IMG/VR virus record: IMGVR_UViG_3300027983_000011
Location: 1-64,000 of that record
Source: a virus
DNA length: 64,000 bases
Reading direction: 5' to 3' (one strand)
Shown: positions 23,439 through 31,434 of the stretch, one piece after another
Position numbering within the stretch: the stretch's first letter is position 1
How the letters are laid out: the number at the start of each line of letters is the position of its first letter
Translations under genes and position numbers: made by a program
Notes under the pieces: model-generated
The model's input: the letters and a program-made list of their open reading frames with translations, nothing else
What the model was told of the DNA's origin: nothing
Databases searched by the model: none

Positions 23439-24484
23439 TATTTGATAGGACATGCCCCTCCGGCACATTCAACGTCGAGACTCTCCGAACCAATGTCATG
23501 TTTTATGGTTGATATCGGCTTAACGTTTTTTGAGAGCTCTTTGTATTTTTCTTCAGTAATTTCTTCGTATGGGGCTTGGCGAAATCCGTGTCCAGAATGA
23601 AGAAGGAAGCTGACCGATTTAAGACTGGTCTCGTAATTCTTCTTCATCCAGTCTTTGATGTCAGTCAATTCCTCTTCCTTATAATAAATGGTAACAGAGA
23701 CAGCATTATCGGCCCAAATGGTTTGTAATTTTTTAACAAGTTCAAGTTGGTTTATCGCTCCCATGTCATTTGCTAAAATAGCATTTTTCCCATCAGCACA
23801 TGGAAATTCGACAACCACATTCTCTCGGTCAAGAGTTCCATCTAATCGAACGAGATATTCAATATTATAACCAAGTTCTTTACAAATCGGAATCAGTTTA
23901 TCGCCAGAGCCCATTTGGACTCGACGAATGTAGTAGTTGGCGAAGGCCGGATGGCCGCCTGGTGTGGAGCCAGCCAATAAACTTAACGTTCCAGAAGGCT
24001 TTACTGTTGTGAGTTTAATACTAACAGGATAGCCACAGGCCTTGCTCCATTCAGCATCATACTTACGAAGTTCCTTATAGCAGTTATCCAACCAATCGAG
24101 CTTATCCATAGACTGACAGACTCCTGTTACGCCAAGACCGATTCTCATATTCTTTTTAACAATCGCTTTTGTTTTTTCATAGTGAAATGGTAGAGTCCAA
24201 ATAGCTTTTTGTGTCTTGTAAAGAAGTTTGGCGCATTCGTTCAATTCTTCTTGTGATGTAATGTTGTTTAAATACAATTCACATAGGTTACAAGCTTCAC
24301 CATCTCCCAAAGTAATTTCTGCGCAGTTATGAACTAACACATCGTTCGCAAAAAAGTTTTCGTTTTTCGCGACCGTTATATCATACACATCAGCGTTTTC
24401 AACAACTCTAATGCTTTTGATTTTTATACGTTTATAGGGTAAGTCCGTATTTTCTACGCGTTCTGTTTGATTAGTTGTTTCCAT
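23438..24484 (-). CDS. nrdJ: NrdJ C-terminal part with split intein IntC
   Basis: A 348-residue ORF. Residues 1-53 are a C-terminal split intein (VYDITVAKNENFFANDVLVHN) with the terminal His-Asn. Residue C54 begins the extein CAEITLGDGEACNLCELYL, a class II ribonucleotide reductase sequence. The C-extein continues through STPGGHPAFANYYIRRVQMG and ends ECAGGACPIK with two redox Cys. By analogy with the Lactobacillus enzyme, C54 is the thiyl-radical Cys and the Cys 11 residues later is a redox partner. The N-terminal half is the ORF at 24669-26555. Trans-splicing would join them. Confidence 0.92.
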   Translation of the reverse strand: METTNQTERVENTDLPYKRIKIKSIRVVENADVYDITVAKNENFFANDVLVHNCAEITLGDGEACNLCELYLNNITSQEELNECAKLLYKTQKAIWTLPFHYEKTKAIVKKNMRIGLGVTGVCQSMDKLDWLDNCYKELRKYDAEWSKACGYPVSIKLTTVKPSGTLSLLAGSTPGGHPAFANYYIRRVQMGSGDKLIPICKELGYNIEYLVRLDGTLDRENVVVEFPCADGKNAILANDMGAINQLELVKKLQTIWADNAVSVTIYYKEEELTDIKDWMKKNYETSLKSVSFLLHSGHGFRQAPYEEITEEKYKELSKNVKPISTIKHDIGSESLDVECAGGACPIK

Positions 24485-24690
24485 AATTTTAATTCTTTTC
24501 TATAGCTGCTTGTGTATGTCTTTATATTATCTATGACTATAATTTTTATGTCGGGGTATTCCTTTTTTAGAATATCCACCTTATACAGCCTGTCCTTGAA
24601 GTACCCCTTTAATTCGACGATGTATTCTCCTACGGTATCCTTTATTGTAAAATCCGTGCGACATTTCTTCAGATTATTTTTAGCAAAACG
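24454..24690 (-). pseudogene. Remnant of a PD-(D/E)XK homing endonuclease between intein halves
   Basis: Between the two nrdJ ORFs a third minus-strand frame is open for 78 codons without a start codon. It reads FAKNNLKKCRTDFTIKD, VGEYIVELKGYFKDRLYKVD and so on, with D...ExK spacing (D13, E26, K28) typical of PD-(D/E)XK and Vsr-like nucleases. It overlaps the 3' end of IntN and the 5' end of IntC. Free-standing endonucleases of this kind are known inside genes fractured at split inteins. This one looks truncated and dead. Confidence 0.5.
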
Positions 24691-26555
24691 TCATCGGGTG
24701 TTAAAATTGAGGCCTTAACATATCCCCTGTTTTCTGTGTATACAAGATGATTTGGTGTCATCTTTATCGTTGTTCCATCTTCGAGTTCCAGCTCTATGAT
24801 GTCGGCCTGTTTTCTTGTAAGGTCGCCGGTTTCTATTGGAGAATTTTCTAAAATTCCTGTTTTTATGTCAAGAGATGAAGCCCACACAATATCTCCATTT
24901 TTTACATCTTTGATAACATCTTCAAGTTTTTTATTTCCGCGAGAAGTGTGTATCAGTGTATCACCTGTTAGACAAGGATTCACGCCTTCACAGTTATCTT
25001 TGTTTGTCGGATACATTTTATTATCCTTCATCGGACCATCAATCAAGCGTCCAAATTTTTGAGCCAATGGAATATTGATAAATCCATAAGGTTCTCCCTT
25101 AGCCATTCCTGTTTCAGCATCTTTCTGATAGCCGGTCTCCCAAATGTCCCGAGATATTTGATTGAAACTATCAGCATAGATTGAGTTGTTGGATTTATTT
25201 CTCCAATTAGGAATGTTTCCATCCGCCCAATTTTTAGCGCGAATGTAAAGATGGTCATCTGGGTCGCCAATAGCAATCTGAGCAGAATTATGACTTACAA
25301 TAAATGTATTATTTTCTGGATTCGCTACATAGAAATAATTTTTCTCATCAACTTCAATGTCTATAGTTTTAGTCGTGTGAGTATCATATTCAATTTCCAC
25401 TATTGGAATAAGGTCATAATCTTCAAGATTGAAATCTTCTAAATTTTTTTCTTTTTTAATCTCATAAGTGTATTTACTTTTTGTTTCGATTACAAGATTT
25501 TTAGGTTTTACTAGAAAATCTGTCTCCTTGTTGATTTCATCTACACTCTTCCATTCCATACCATTTACTTTATTATAAATAAGAAGTCTGTGGTTTTTGG
25601 TTGCTGAAAAGGTTTCTCCGTCGATAGTCTTTATGGTTGATACATTCTGTGTTCCCTGGTCAAATACTGCATTTACTTTTTTATATCCATAAGCGGTTTT
25701 AACATTATCCCCAACTTTTATATCTGACAATGCAACACTCCCCCTTTCAGTATATACTAGGTAGTTATCAGGCAAACATCTTCTCACATTACCGGCCACC
25801 ACGACTGAACCAATGATATTATTGATATCGAGTACGTCAATGGAGCGCAGTTTCTTGCCCTCACGACCTTGTAGAACAGAAATGATTTGTTCGATACCAG
25901 TTACCAATATCGTAGGACCGGAAGCGGTTCCACCAAATCCAGAAATCTTCTCACCAGACCCACGGACTAAAATTGTAGAATATGTAAATGATTTTCCAGA
26001 TACAAAAAATGAATCAACCACTTTTCTCAAAAGACTAACCCAACCTTCGCGAGAGTCTGGGACAATGAAGTCTGTATCTTTTGTAGATTGGTGTATGACA
26101 CTGACGCCAGCTTTTACTTTTGGTAATTCGTGAATATCAGCCCTCTGAACGGAAAACCCTACTCCGCCGCCTAGCATGAGATTTTCAAATACAAAGCAGA
26201 AATCTTCAATATCATTCATGGAGACAAACCAGCAGTTTAAAAGCGAAGCGCCACCGTAACGAGCCACCGTAGGTGCACCAAGTTGCCACAACATACGTCC
26301 GGCAAAATTACACTTTAGATTGAATACCAAGTCGTATAGTCGCTCAGCTTCTTCTTTTGTATACTTTGCTCCAATATCTTGGGCACCATTTATACAACGT
26401 TCGACTGTCTCAAACCATTCTTCTTTTGTTCCATCGCCCTTGATGCGTGAATATGTTCGCTTATATACGATATAACCGAGACCATTAAATCCCCAGTCTG
26501 GGTTTTTATTTTTATATTTGTTGACGAACGCATCTGATAGAATTTTTTCTGACAT
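24669..26555 (-). CDS. nrdJ: NrdJ N-terminal part with cis-intein and split intein IntN
   Basis: A 628-residue ORF of a monomeric class II (B12-dependent) ribonucleotide reductase. Extein residues 1-259 include GRMLWQLGAPTVARYGGASL and the redox Cys in LLNCWF (C108). A mini-intein spans C260-N423 (164 residues; TKNH block B, ends SHN, next residue S424) between GNVRR and SAQIAIGD. Extein resumes 424-527. A split IntN starts at C528 (CLTGDTLIHTSRGNKK) and ends the ORF at 628 with a TPNHLVYTENRGYVKA block. With the C-half the spliced protein would be about 658 residues. It reduces ribonucleotides using adenosylcobalamin. Confidence 0.93.
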   Translation of the reverse strand: MSEKILSDAFVNKYKNKNPDWGFNGLGYIVYKRTYSRIKGDGTKEEWFETVERCINGAQDIGAKYTKEEAERLYDLVFNLKCNFAGRMLWQLGAPTVARYGGASLLNCWFVSMNDIEDFCFVFENLMLGGGVGFSVQRADIHELPKVKAGVSVIHQSTKDTDFIVPDSREGWVSLLRKVVDSFFVSGKSFTYSTILVRGSGEKISGFGGTASGPTILVTGIEQIISVLQGREGKKLRSIDVLDINNIIGSVVVAGNVRRCLPDNYLVYTERGSVALSDIKVGDNVKTAYGYKKVNAVFDQGTQNVSTIKTIDGETFSATKNHRLLIYNKVNGMEWKSVDEINKETDFLVKPKNLVIETKSKYTYEIKKEKNLEDFNLEDYDLIPIVEIEYDTHTTKTIDIEVDEKNYFYVANPENNTFIVSHNSAQIAIGDPDDHLYIRAKNWADGNIPNWRNKSNNSIYADSFNQISRDIWETGYQKDAETGMAKGEPYGFINIPLAQKFGRLIDGPMKDNKMYPTNKDNCEGVNPCLTGDTLIHTSRGNKKLEDVIKDVKNGDIVWASSLDIKTGILENSPIETGDLTRKQADIIELELEDGTTIKMTPNHLVYTENRGYVKASILTPDDVLLKII

Positions 26556-26624
26556 ATAACAGTTTTTGGTTAGAGGTTTATTGTTGGCTGGGTCAATAAG
26601 TAGTTTTGGATTTGGTGAAATTTA

Positions 26625-27116
26625 TCACAAATCTTTATTATTACCAAAGTCGTCTTTACGATATCCTCTCCATTTTGAGCTAAGTTGTTTTTTGACATCA
26701 TTTTCCCCATCATCGGATTCCATGTTAGATTTTATGTTGGAAGATTCTGCTGATTTTTCGTCATAAATACGTATATCACCATTGCCCGTGTCCATCTTCG
26801 AGTATAAGGTTATACCATCTGGTCCAAAGCGGTTCTTAATGATGTGCATTCGTGCCGTACTATTAGCCTTATCAGAAATATTTCGTGAAGCGCTCATCAC
26901 AAAGTCCGCCGTCATAATTTTACGGTAACTGTCGGAAACGTTATGTGCCTGAACAATATCTTCGCCTGCGCCGCTATTGTGAGTGTATACGTCATTGGCA
27001 AAAAACATATGCGTGTCGGCAACGGTTATGTCGATGGTTGGCCGGTCGCCCAACAGCTGAATACTCTCAATTTCGTCTAAGATAAAATCTTCGGGGTTTA
27101 GGTCATGTTCTTTCAT
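26625..27116 (-). CDS. 41: Helicase gp41 C-terminal part with split intein IntC
   Basis: A 163-residue ORF. Residues 1-47 are IntC (TIDITVADTHMFFANDVYTHN) ending His-Asn, followed by S48 as the +1 residue. The C-extein SGAGEDIVQAHNVSDSYRKI through MHIIKNRFGPDGITLYSKMD is the end of a DnaB/gp41-type helicase. Helicase ends of this kind hold the arginine finger and last RecA-fold strands, so the fragment alone cannot work. It follows the N-half by only 36 bases; no endonuclease is between them. An acidic tail follows the fold. Confidence 0.92.
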   Translation of the reverse strand: MKEHDLNPEDFILDEIESIQLLGDRPTIDITVADTHMFFANDVYTHNSGAGEDIVQAHNVSDSYRKIMTADFVMSASRNISDKANSTARMHIIKNRFGPDGITLYSKMDTGNGDIRIYDEKSAESSNIKSNMESDDGENDVKKQLSSKWRGYRKDDFGNNKDL

Positions 27117-27152
27117 AATTTTTGTTGATAAATTTGATGCAATTTTCTATGA

Positions 27153-28478
27153 TTACTTTTTAGTAAAAAGTTTATCGCCAACCGATAGGCCGGTCTGAAT
27201 ATTTTTAAAATTTCCATATTGAGTCGGAAACAGATGCCGTGAAGAGCAGTCGATATATTTTCCACTTTTTAACTTAATTCGATACACTGGTTGGTTTTCT
27301 ATCGGAAAAATTTTTGTGACAGACTTATATCCGGCGTGTGTTAATACTTTATCTCCAGAAACTAAATCCCTAGCCTGGATGATTCCTTTCGTATCTACTT
27401 GAATATTAGTGTCTAATGAAAAACAGCGATTTGTTTGTGAGGCGGTCCAGATAGGCACCCCCAACTCACCCGCAATCATACGAAGTTCTTCATAGATTCC
27501 ACCCATTTCTGAGTAGCTATTAGAATTCTTTTCTTTTTCAATCGGCCGGAGAATGTCAGCGTAATCAACGATGATAAGGTCTGGTTTAATTCCCTCTAAC
27601 ATAGCAACTCTCTCAAAGTGAAATTTGAGTGATTGAGCGCTCACCGTTTTGATTGGAAAATATTTCACAAACAACTTTCCTGGTACAGACTTGAGTTTTT
27701 CCTTAACTGCGTCAGCGTAATTTTTAACATTTTGAAATTGAATTCCTGTAAAACAACAATCATATCGAAGTCCGACATAATTTTCATTCAATTCTAAGGT
27801 GTAATGTAGTACATTTTTTCCCTTCAACATTGCAGATGCACCGACTCGCGCCAAAAGCCAACTCTTACCAATACCAGCGGGAGCAACAAATACTCCAAGT
27901 TCTCCTGGCCCAAGACCCCCGTCGATAAGCGAATCAACTACATCCCAGCCAGTTGAAACCGTCTTGCGTGACATTTCACTCATACGTTTGTCAACTTCGA
28001 TGTGATAGTTGTGGCCGAGATTTCTTTCCATGCCGGCTTTAAGAGCTTCATCAACTAAATGTTTAACCTTTTCATACTCACCCACCTTAATCAAATCGAC
28101 CGAATTAATAATCGCTCCCTTTAGTTTTTGATTCTTACAAAATTCAAGAAACTGTTCACGAACAAAATCTAAATCCGAATCAGTCAATTTCAAGAACACC
28201 GATTTCAAATTGTCAATTACCATAGCCTTCAATATTTCATTATTGATGGTAGAAATTCTAACCTTGAATACCTGTAACGTTGGAACGGAACTGTATTCAA
28301 GATAGTATGAAAACGTCTCTTTCAAAATCCAACGGTGTGCTTCGTTCTCAAAGGCCTCTGGGTCTGCAATGTCAAGAACTCTTTCTAAGAAAGTTTTTTC
28401 TGAAAGGATACCAGCGATGATTTTTGCTTGAAATTCAAGTCCATACTTGTGTAGATTATCTATAATGATTGGTGACAT
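27153..28478 (-). CDS. 41: Helicase gp41 N-terminal part with split intein IntN
   Basis: A 441-residue ORF. Residues 1-351 are a DnaB-family replicative helicase: N-terminal helical domain, Walker A APAGIGKSWLLA (199-210), Walker B LIIVDYADIL (301-310) and WTASQTNR (344-351). At C352 an IntN begins (CFSLDTNIQVDTKG) and runs 90 residues to the stop, with block B SSRHLFPTQYG. Insertion after TNR is the site of the gp41-type split inteins found in environmental phage sequences. Exteins sum to about 467 residues, close to T4 gp41 (475). Confidence 0.94.
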   Translation of the reverse strand: MSPIIIDNLHKYGLEFQAKIIAGILSEKTFLERVLDIADPEAFENEAHRWILKETFSYYLEYSSVPTLQVFKVRISTINNEILKAMVIDNLKSVFLKLTDSDLDFVREQFLEFCKNQKLKGAIINSVDLIKVGEYEKVKHLVDEALKAGMERNLGHNYHIEVDKRMSEMSRKTVSTGWDVVDSLIDGGLGPGELGVFVAPAGIGKSWLLARVGASAMLKGKNVLHYTLELNENYVGLRYDCCFTGIQFQNVKNYADAVKEKLKSVPGKLFVKYFPIKTVSAQSLKFHFERVAMLEGIKPDLIIVDYADILRPIEKEKNSNSYSEMGGIYEELRMIAGELGVPIWTASQTNRCFSLDTNIQVDTKGIIQARDLVSGDKVLTHAGYKSVTKIFPIENQPVYRIKLKSGKYIDCSSRHLFPTQYGNFKNIQTGLSVGDKLFTKK

Positions 28479-28530
28479 AATTGTTAAGTGTATATTAGGT
28501 TATTTGGGTTAAAGGTCAATTGATAATAAT

Positions 28531-28674
28531 TCACGGGCCAAAACTTTCCCGCAACTGCTTAGCGTAAGCTTGCATGATATTTTCTCTACTACTTAATTTA
28601 TTGCGACCCTCCCACGCTAGGTAGAAGTTTAAATTCGGAAATGTGCCATTGTTGGTTTTTACGTATGCTTTCAT
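28531..28674 (-). CDS. Small hypothetical protein
   Basis: A 47-residue ORF starting MKAYVKTNNGTFPNLNFYLA and ending KQLRESFGP. It begins 4 bases after the stop of the RNase H-type gene and reads as coding in composition. No function is known. The remaining gap to gp41 (28479-28530) has a weak TTGACC-N16-TAATAT promoter. Confidence 0.6.
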   Translation of the reverse strand: MKAYVKTNNGTFPNLNFYLAWEGRNKLSSRENIMQAYAKQLRESFGP

Positions 28675-28678
28675 AAAT

Positions 28679-29737
28679 TTACTTTGACAGACAGTCGAGT
28701 GGATAAAATACTTCTTGAAGCCAAAGGTGGTAGTTTGGAATAGCTGTGTGCATCCCGTGTTGGGTCAACCGTTGTATGAATTGAAATTTATTGAGACTAT
28801 AATCTCTACCCAAAGCATCTGTAATTCCCATTTGTAAAGTTGGTGAAAAATCGGGCTCCTTTAACTGCATCAATTTATAGTTTAATTTAACTGTATCGAT
28901 ATTGCTAACAACGTCGGCATAACACTTTGATTCGTTTATTTTATCCTTGGCAAATGTTTCAATTTTATCGACACTTGTCTCTGTCGATTCGGTAATCATT
29001 GGAAATCTTTTAATTGCTGTTTTGATAGCAATACCTTTAATACCAGGAATATTGTCAGAAGTATCGCCGGTCAGAGTTCGGTAATAGACAAAGTTTGTCG
29101 GATGAATACCGTATTGATTAACAACATCCATTGTGCTGTAAAGTTTTTTCTTGATTGGACTCCATACATTTACGCGGTCGTTCACCAACTGCAAAAAATC
29201 CCTATCAGCGCTCATGATTGTAATTTTATTCTCTGGCTTGTTGTAAACACTTGTGGCAATATAAGCTATAGCATCATCGGCTTCAATGTTATCTACTGCA
29301 ATTACTGATACCGGTAGGCAATCGAGGAAGTCGTTGACCAGTACGGACATTTGGTGCATCATCGCTTTTCGCTCATCTTCTGGATTACTCATTTCTTCGT
29401 AAGCTCGATTTACTCGCATCGTAACTTTACTTTTATTTTTATAATCCGGATAGAGTTTGCGCCGTCGTTGACTTCCACCTTTTCCGTCAAATACAACAAT
29501 TACACGCGTCGGCTTCAGTAATTTAACAGCATAGCCAATCGTGGTTAAGAATCCAGAGATTCCTCCACAGTGTTCACCATTTTCTGTTAGAGTTGGCACG
29601 ACCAGAAATACCCTGATATAATTATTAGTTCCGTCCACTATAAGTATATCACTATTGCGGGTTCTGGATGATACTGGAGCTGCATTTTTGTGCACTTCTT
29701 TTATTTCTGCAAAAATTGATTTGTATTTATTGTTCAT
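28679..29737 (-). CDS. rnh: RNase H / 5'-3' exonuclease (FEN-1-like)
   Basis: A 352-residue nuclease of the T4 RNase H / FEN-1 superfamily. Acidic residues appear in LIVDGTNNY, VFDGKGGSQRRRKLYPDYK, VDNIEADDAIAYIA and IMSADRDFLQLV. The helix-3-turn-helix DNA site is GDTSDNIPGIKGIAIKTA (about residues 225-242). It removes RNA primers and flaps on the lagging strand. T4 RNase H is 305 residues. The gene overlaps the upstream ORF by four bases (ATGA). Confidence 0.9.
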   Translation of the reverse strand: MNNKYKSIFAEIKEVHKNAAPVSSRTRNSDILIVDGTNNYIRVFLVVPTLTENGEHCGGISGFLTTIGYAVKLLKPTRVIVVFDGKGGSQRRRKLYPDYKNKSKVTMRVNRAYEEMSNPEDERKAMMHQMSVLVNDFLDCLPVSVIAVDNIEADDAIAYIATSVYNKPENKITIMSADRDFLQLVNDRVNVWSPIKKKLYSTMDVVNQYGIHPTNFVYYRTLTGDTSDNIPGIKGIAIKTAIKRFPMITESTETSVDKIETFAKDKINESKCYADVVSNIDTVKLNYKLMQLKEPDFSPTLQMGITDALGRDYSLNKFQFIQRLTQHGMHTAIPNYHLWLQEVFYPLDCLSK

Positions 29738-30078
29738 GATTTAGAATTCTCCCAATCGTTTGCCCAATCTAGTGTGTTATAAACCTCGCCACTTTTGTTA
29801 TGAATCAATTTACCATTGAAGTGTTGCCAGTGATGCCGCCATTCGTGCGCTAATGACGCCCTAGCCCCCGCATCAGTATTCCAGTGAGATGTGTTAATAA
29901 TAATTACCCCGTTATTTGTAGATATACCACAATCATCTTTCTCGATTGGATATTCGTGGTTCGGTCGTGGGGTAATGTAGCCCGTTTTTCCTTCGTATCC
30001 ACCTTGCGCAAATACCAAACTAGGATACGGAAGCCACTTATCCATTTTCCATAACCAATGTAATTCTATGCTTCTCAT
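29734..30078 (-). CDS. Small HExxH zincin-like protein
   Basis: A 114-residue protein with HEWRH at residues 78-82 within LAHEWRHHWQHFNG, matching the zinc-metallopeptidase HExxH motif. A third ligand is not obvious. The rest is a small alpha/beta fold (GVIIINTSHWNTDAG). Its stop overlaps the start of the RNase H gene. It may be a tiny metallopeptidase; with only one motif this is not certain. Confidence 0.55.
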   Translation of the reverse strand: MRSIELHWLWKMDKWLPYPSLVFAQGGYEGKTGYITPRPNHEYPIEKDDCGISTNNGVIIINTSHWNTDAGARASLAHEWRHHWQHFNGKLIHNKSGEVYNTLDWANDWENSKS

Positions 30079-30089
30079 AAAATGAAAGC

Positions 30090-30115
30090 TGTATGGAGAT
30101 GTTTCACTCCATACA
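30090..30115 (-). terminator. Hairpin after uvsX
   Basis: Nine-bp stem TGTATGGAG/CTCCATACA with an 8-base loop, 9 bases after the uvsX stop, followed on the minus strand by GCTTTCATTTT. A weak terminator or RNA-stabilising hairpin. Confidence 0.55.
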
Positions 30116-30123
30116 ACAATTTG

Positions 30124-31353
30124 TTATTCGTCGATACCCTCTTGGCTCGAATCAACCTCAACGTCATCCTCCAACTCAGAATCTGGTGACTTGTATTTCA
30201 TGATACAAATATCACACAGTTGGTTGTAAAGAAACTCATTTACGTCCGATCGAGATGTCAGAAGTTTTGGGAAATCCCTCTTCTCAAAGAATATCTGTTC
30301 CTCACCGTCAGCAACAGGAAGAAGAATTTGGAGAGACTTAGCTGACTTACTCTCTTCCTTTTCTGCCTCCTGTTCCTTCTTAGTTTTCTTAACATTCTTG
30401 TCTTCCTTTACCTTCTTAGCATTGGTGACAACTTTATTTTCGAGTAGTGTTTCTAACCAACTACCGTAAGCATCGATACCACGATCGAAGAAGATATTAA
30501 ATTCACATCCTCGTAAAGGCGGCCCCATGCGATTCTTAATAACAACTGCCTTGGTTTTAATACCAATTGGCACTGTTCCAAGCTTAATACTTCCTGTCGA
30601 TTTAAGACGAATGCGAACTGAAGCGTGGAAGGCGAGAGCCTTACCGCCACTCGTTGTCCAAGGGTCGCCAAAACCTACAAAACCAATCTTTTGACGGAGT
30701 TGGTTTGTGAACACGAGACAGATGCGTTGCCGAGCGATTAATTCTGTAACTTTACGCATAGCCTTGCTGATAGCAATAGCTTTTCCTGTAGCATATCCGT
30801 CCGCTCCGTGGTCTGACGCCATTTCTTTCTTCGTTGAAGCAGCAGCGATGGAATCGACAACAATTGTAACAAGTCGATTCTTATTAGAATTACGAACCTT
30901 AGCCACTATAGTTTCGATATTATCAAATATGTCTTCAATGGTATTAACATTGATATACAACATCTTTTGAACATCTACACCAATTGCTGATAAGAACTCA
31001 GGCGAAACGGCATATTCGGTATCAATGAATACAGCTACTCCACCTTGTTTCTGTGTGTCGGCGAGCAAATGTGCTGCAACCAAACTTTTTCCCGAAGCTT
31101 CCAAACCGGTTAATTCAGTAATACGCCCAACGGGCAAACCGCCACCAGGACGATTAGCGATAGCAATATTGAGTTGGTGTTCTCCGGTTGAAATCCAGTC
31201 TGTGATTTTAGAAGGGTCTTCTGAATCACTTAGGAAAAAAGCTACTTTTCCACTGTCTTTATTTGCTTTGTTTAATGTCTCGGCGAGGGAATCAGCCAGT
31301 TCATCGCGGACAGGAGCAACTTCGTGCTCAATTCTATTTTTCTTTGTAGCCAT
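30124..31353 (-). CDS. uvsX: RecA/UvsX recombinase
   Basis: A 409-residue recombinase. Walker A is GLEASGKS (83-90), Walker B lies in RLVTIVVDSIAAAST, and the L1/L2 region includes LVFTNQLRQKIG and TTSGGKALAFHASVRIRLK. It catalyses strand exchange for recombination-dependent replication. It is slightly longer than T4 UvsX (391), with a Lys/Glu-rich insertion (about residues 310-335) and an acidic C-terminus. gp32 lies just upstream in the same direction. Confidence 0.95.
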   Translation of the reverse strand: MATKKNRIEHEVAPVRDELADSLAETLNKANKDSGKVAFFLSDSEDPSKITDWISTGEHQLNIAIANRPGGGLPVGRITELTGLEASGKSLVAAHLLADTQKQGGVAVFIDTEYAVSPEFLSAIGVDVQKMLYINVNTIEDIFDNIETIVAKVRNSNKNRLVTIVVDSIAAASTKKEMASDHGADGYATGKAIAISKAMRKVTELIARQRICLVFTNQLRQKIGFVGFGDPWTTSGGKALAFHASVRIRLKSTGSIKLGTVPIGIKTKAVVIKNRMGPPLRGCEFNIFFDRGIDAYGSWLETLLENKVVTNAKKVKEDKNVKKTKKEQEAEKEESKSAKSLQILLPVADGEEQIFFEKRDFPKLLTSRSDVNEFLYNQLCDICIMKYKSPDSELEDDVEVDSSQEGIDE

Positions 31354-31375
31354 AATTATTTTGGGTTAAGTAATA

Positions 31376-31403
31376 GCAGCGGTTGGAATCTACCAACCGC
31401 TGC
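31376..31403 (-). terminator. Hairpin between gp32 and uvsX
   Basis: Perfect 11-bp stem GCAGCGGTTGG/CCAACCGCTGC with a 6-base loop. A second small hairpin (GGTTCT/AGAACC) lies at 31418-31432. The T-tract on the minus strand (TATTACTT) is poor, so termination may be partial. Confidence 0.65.
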
Positions 31404-31434
31404 CTTACAATTAGCTGGGTTCTTTCAGAACCGA

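Noticed and set aside
24512-24718. Plus-strand ORF between the nrdJ halves
   Set aside because: It is antisense to the nuclease-like remnant and the intein end; composition is hydrophobic from AT-rich antisense reading.
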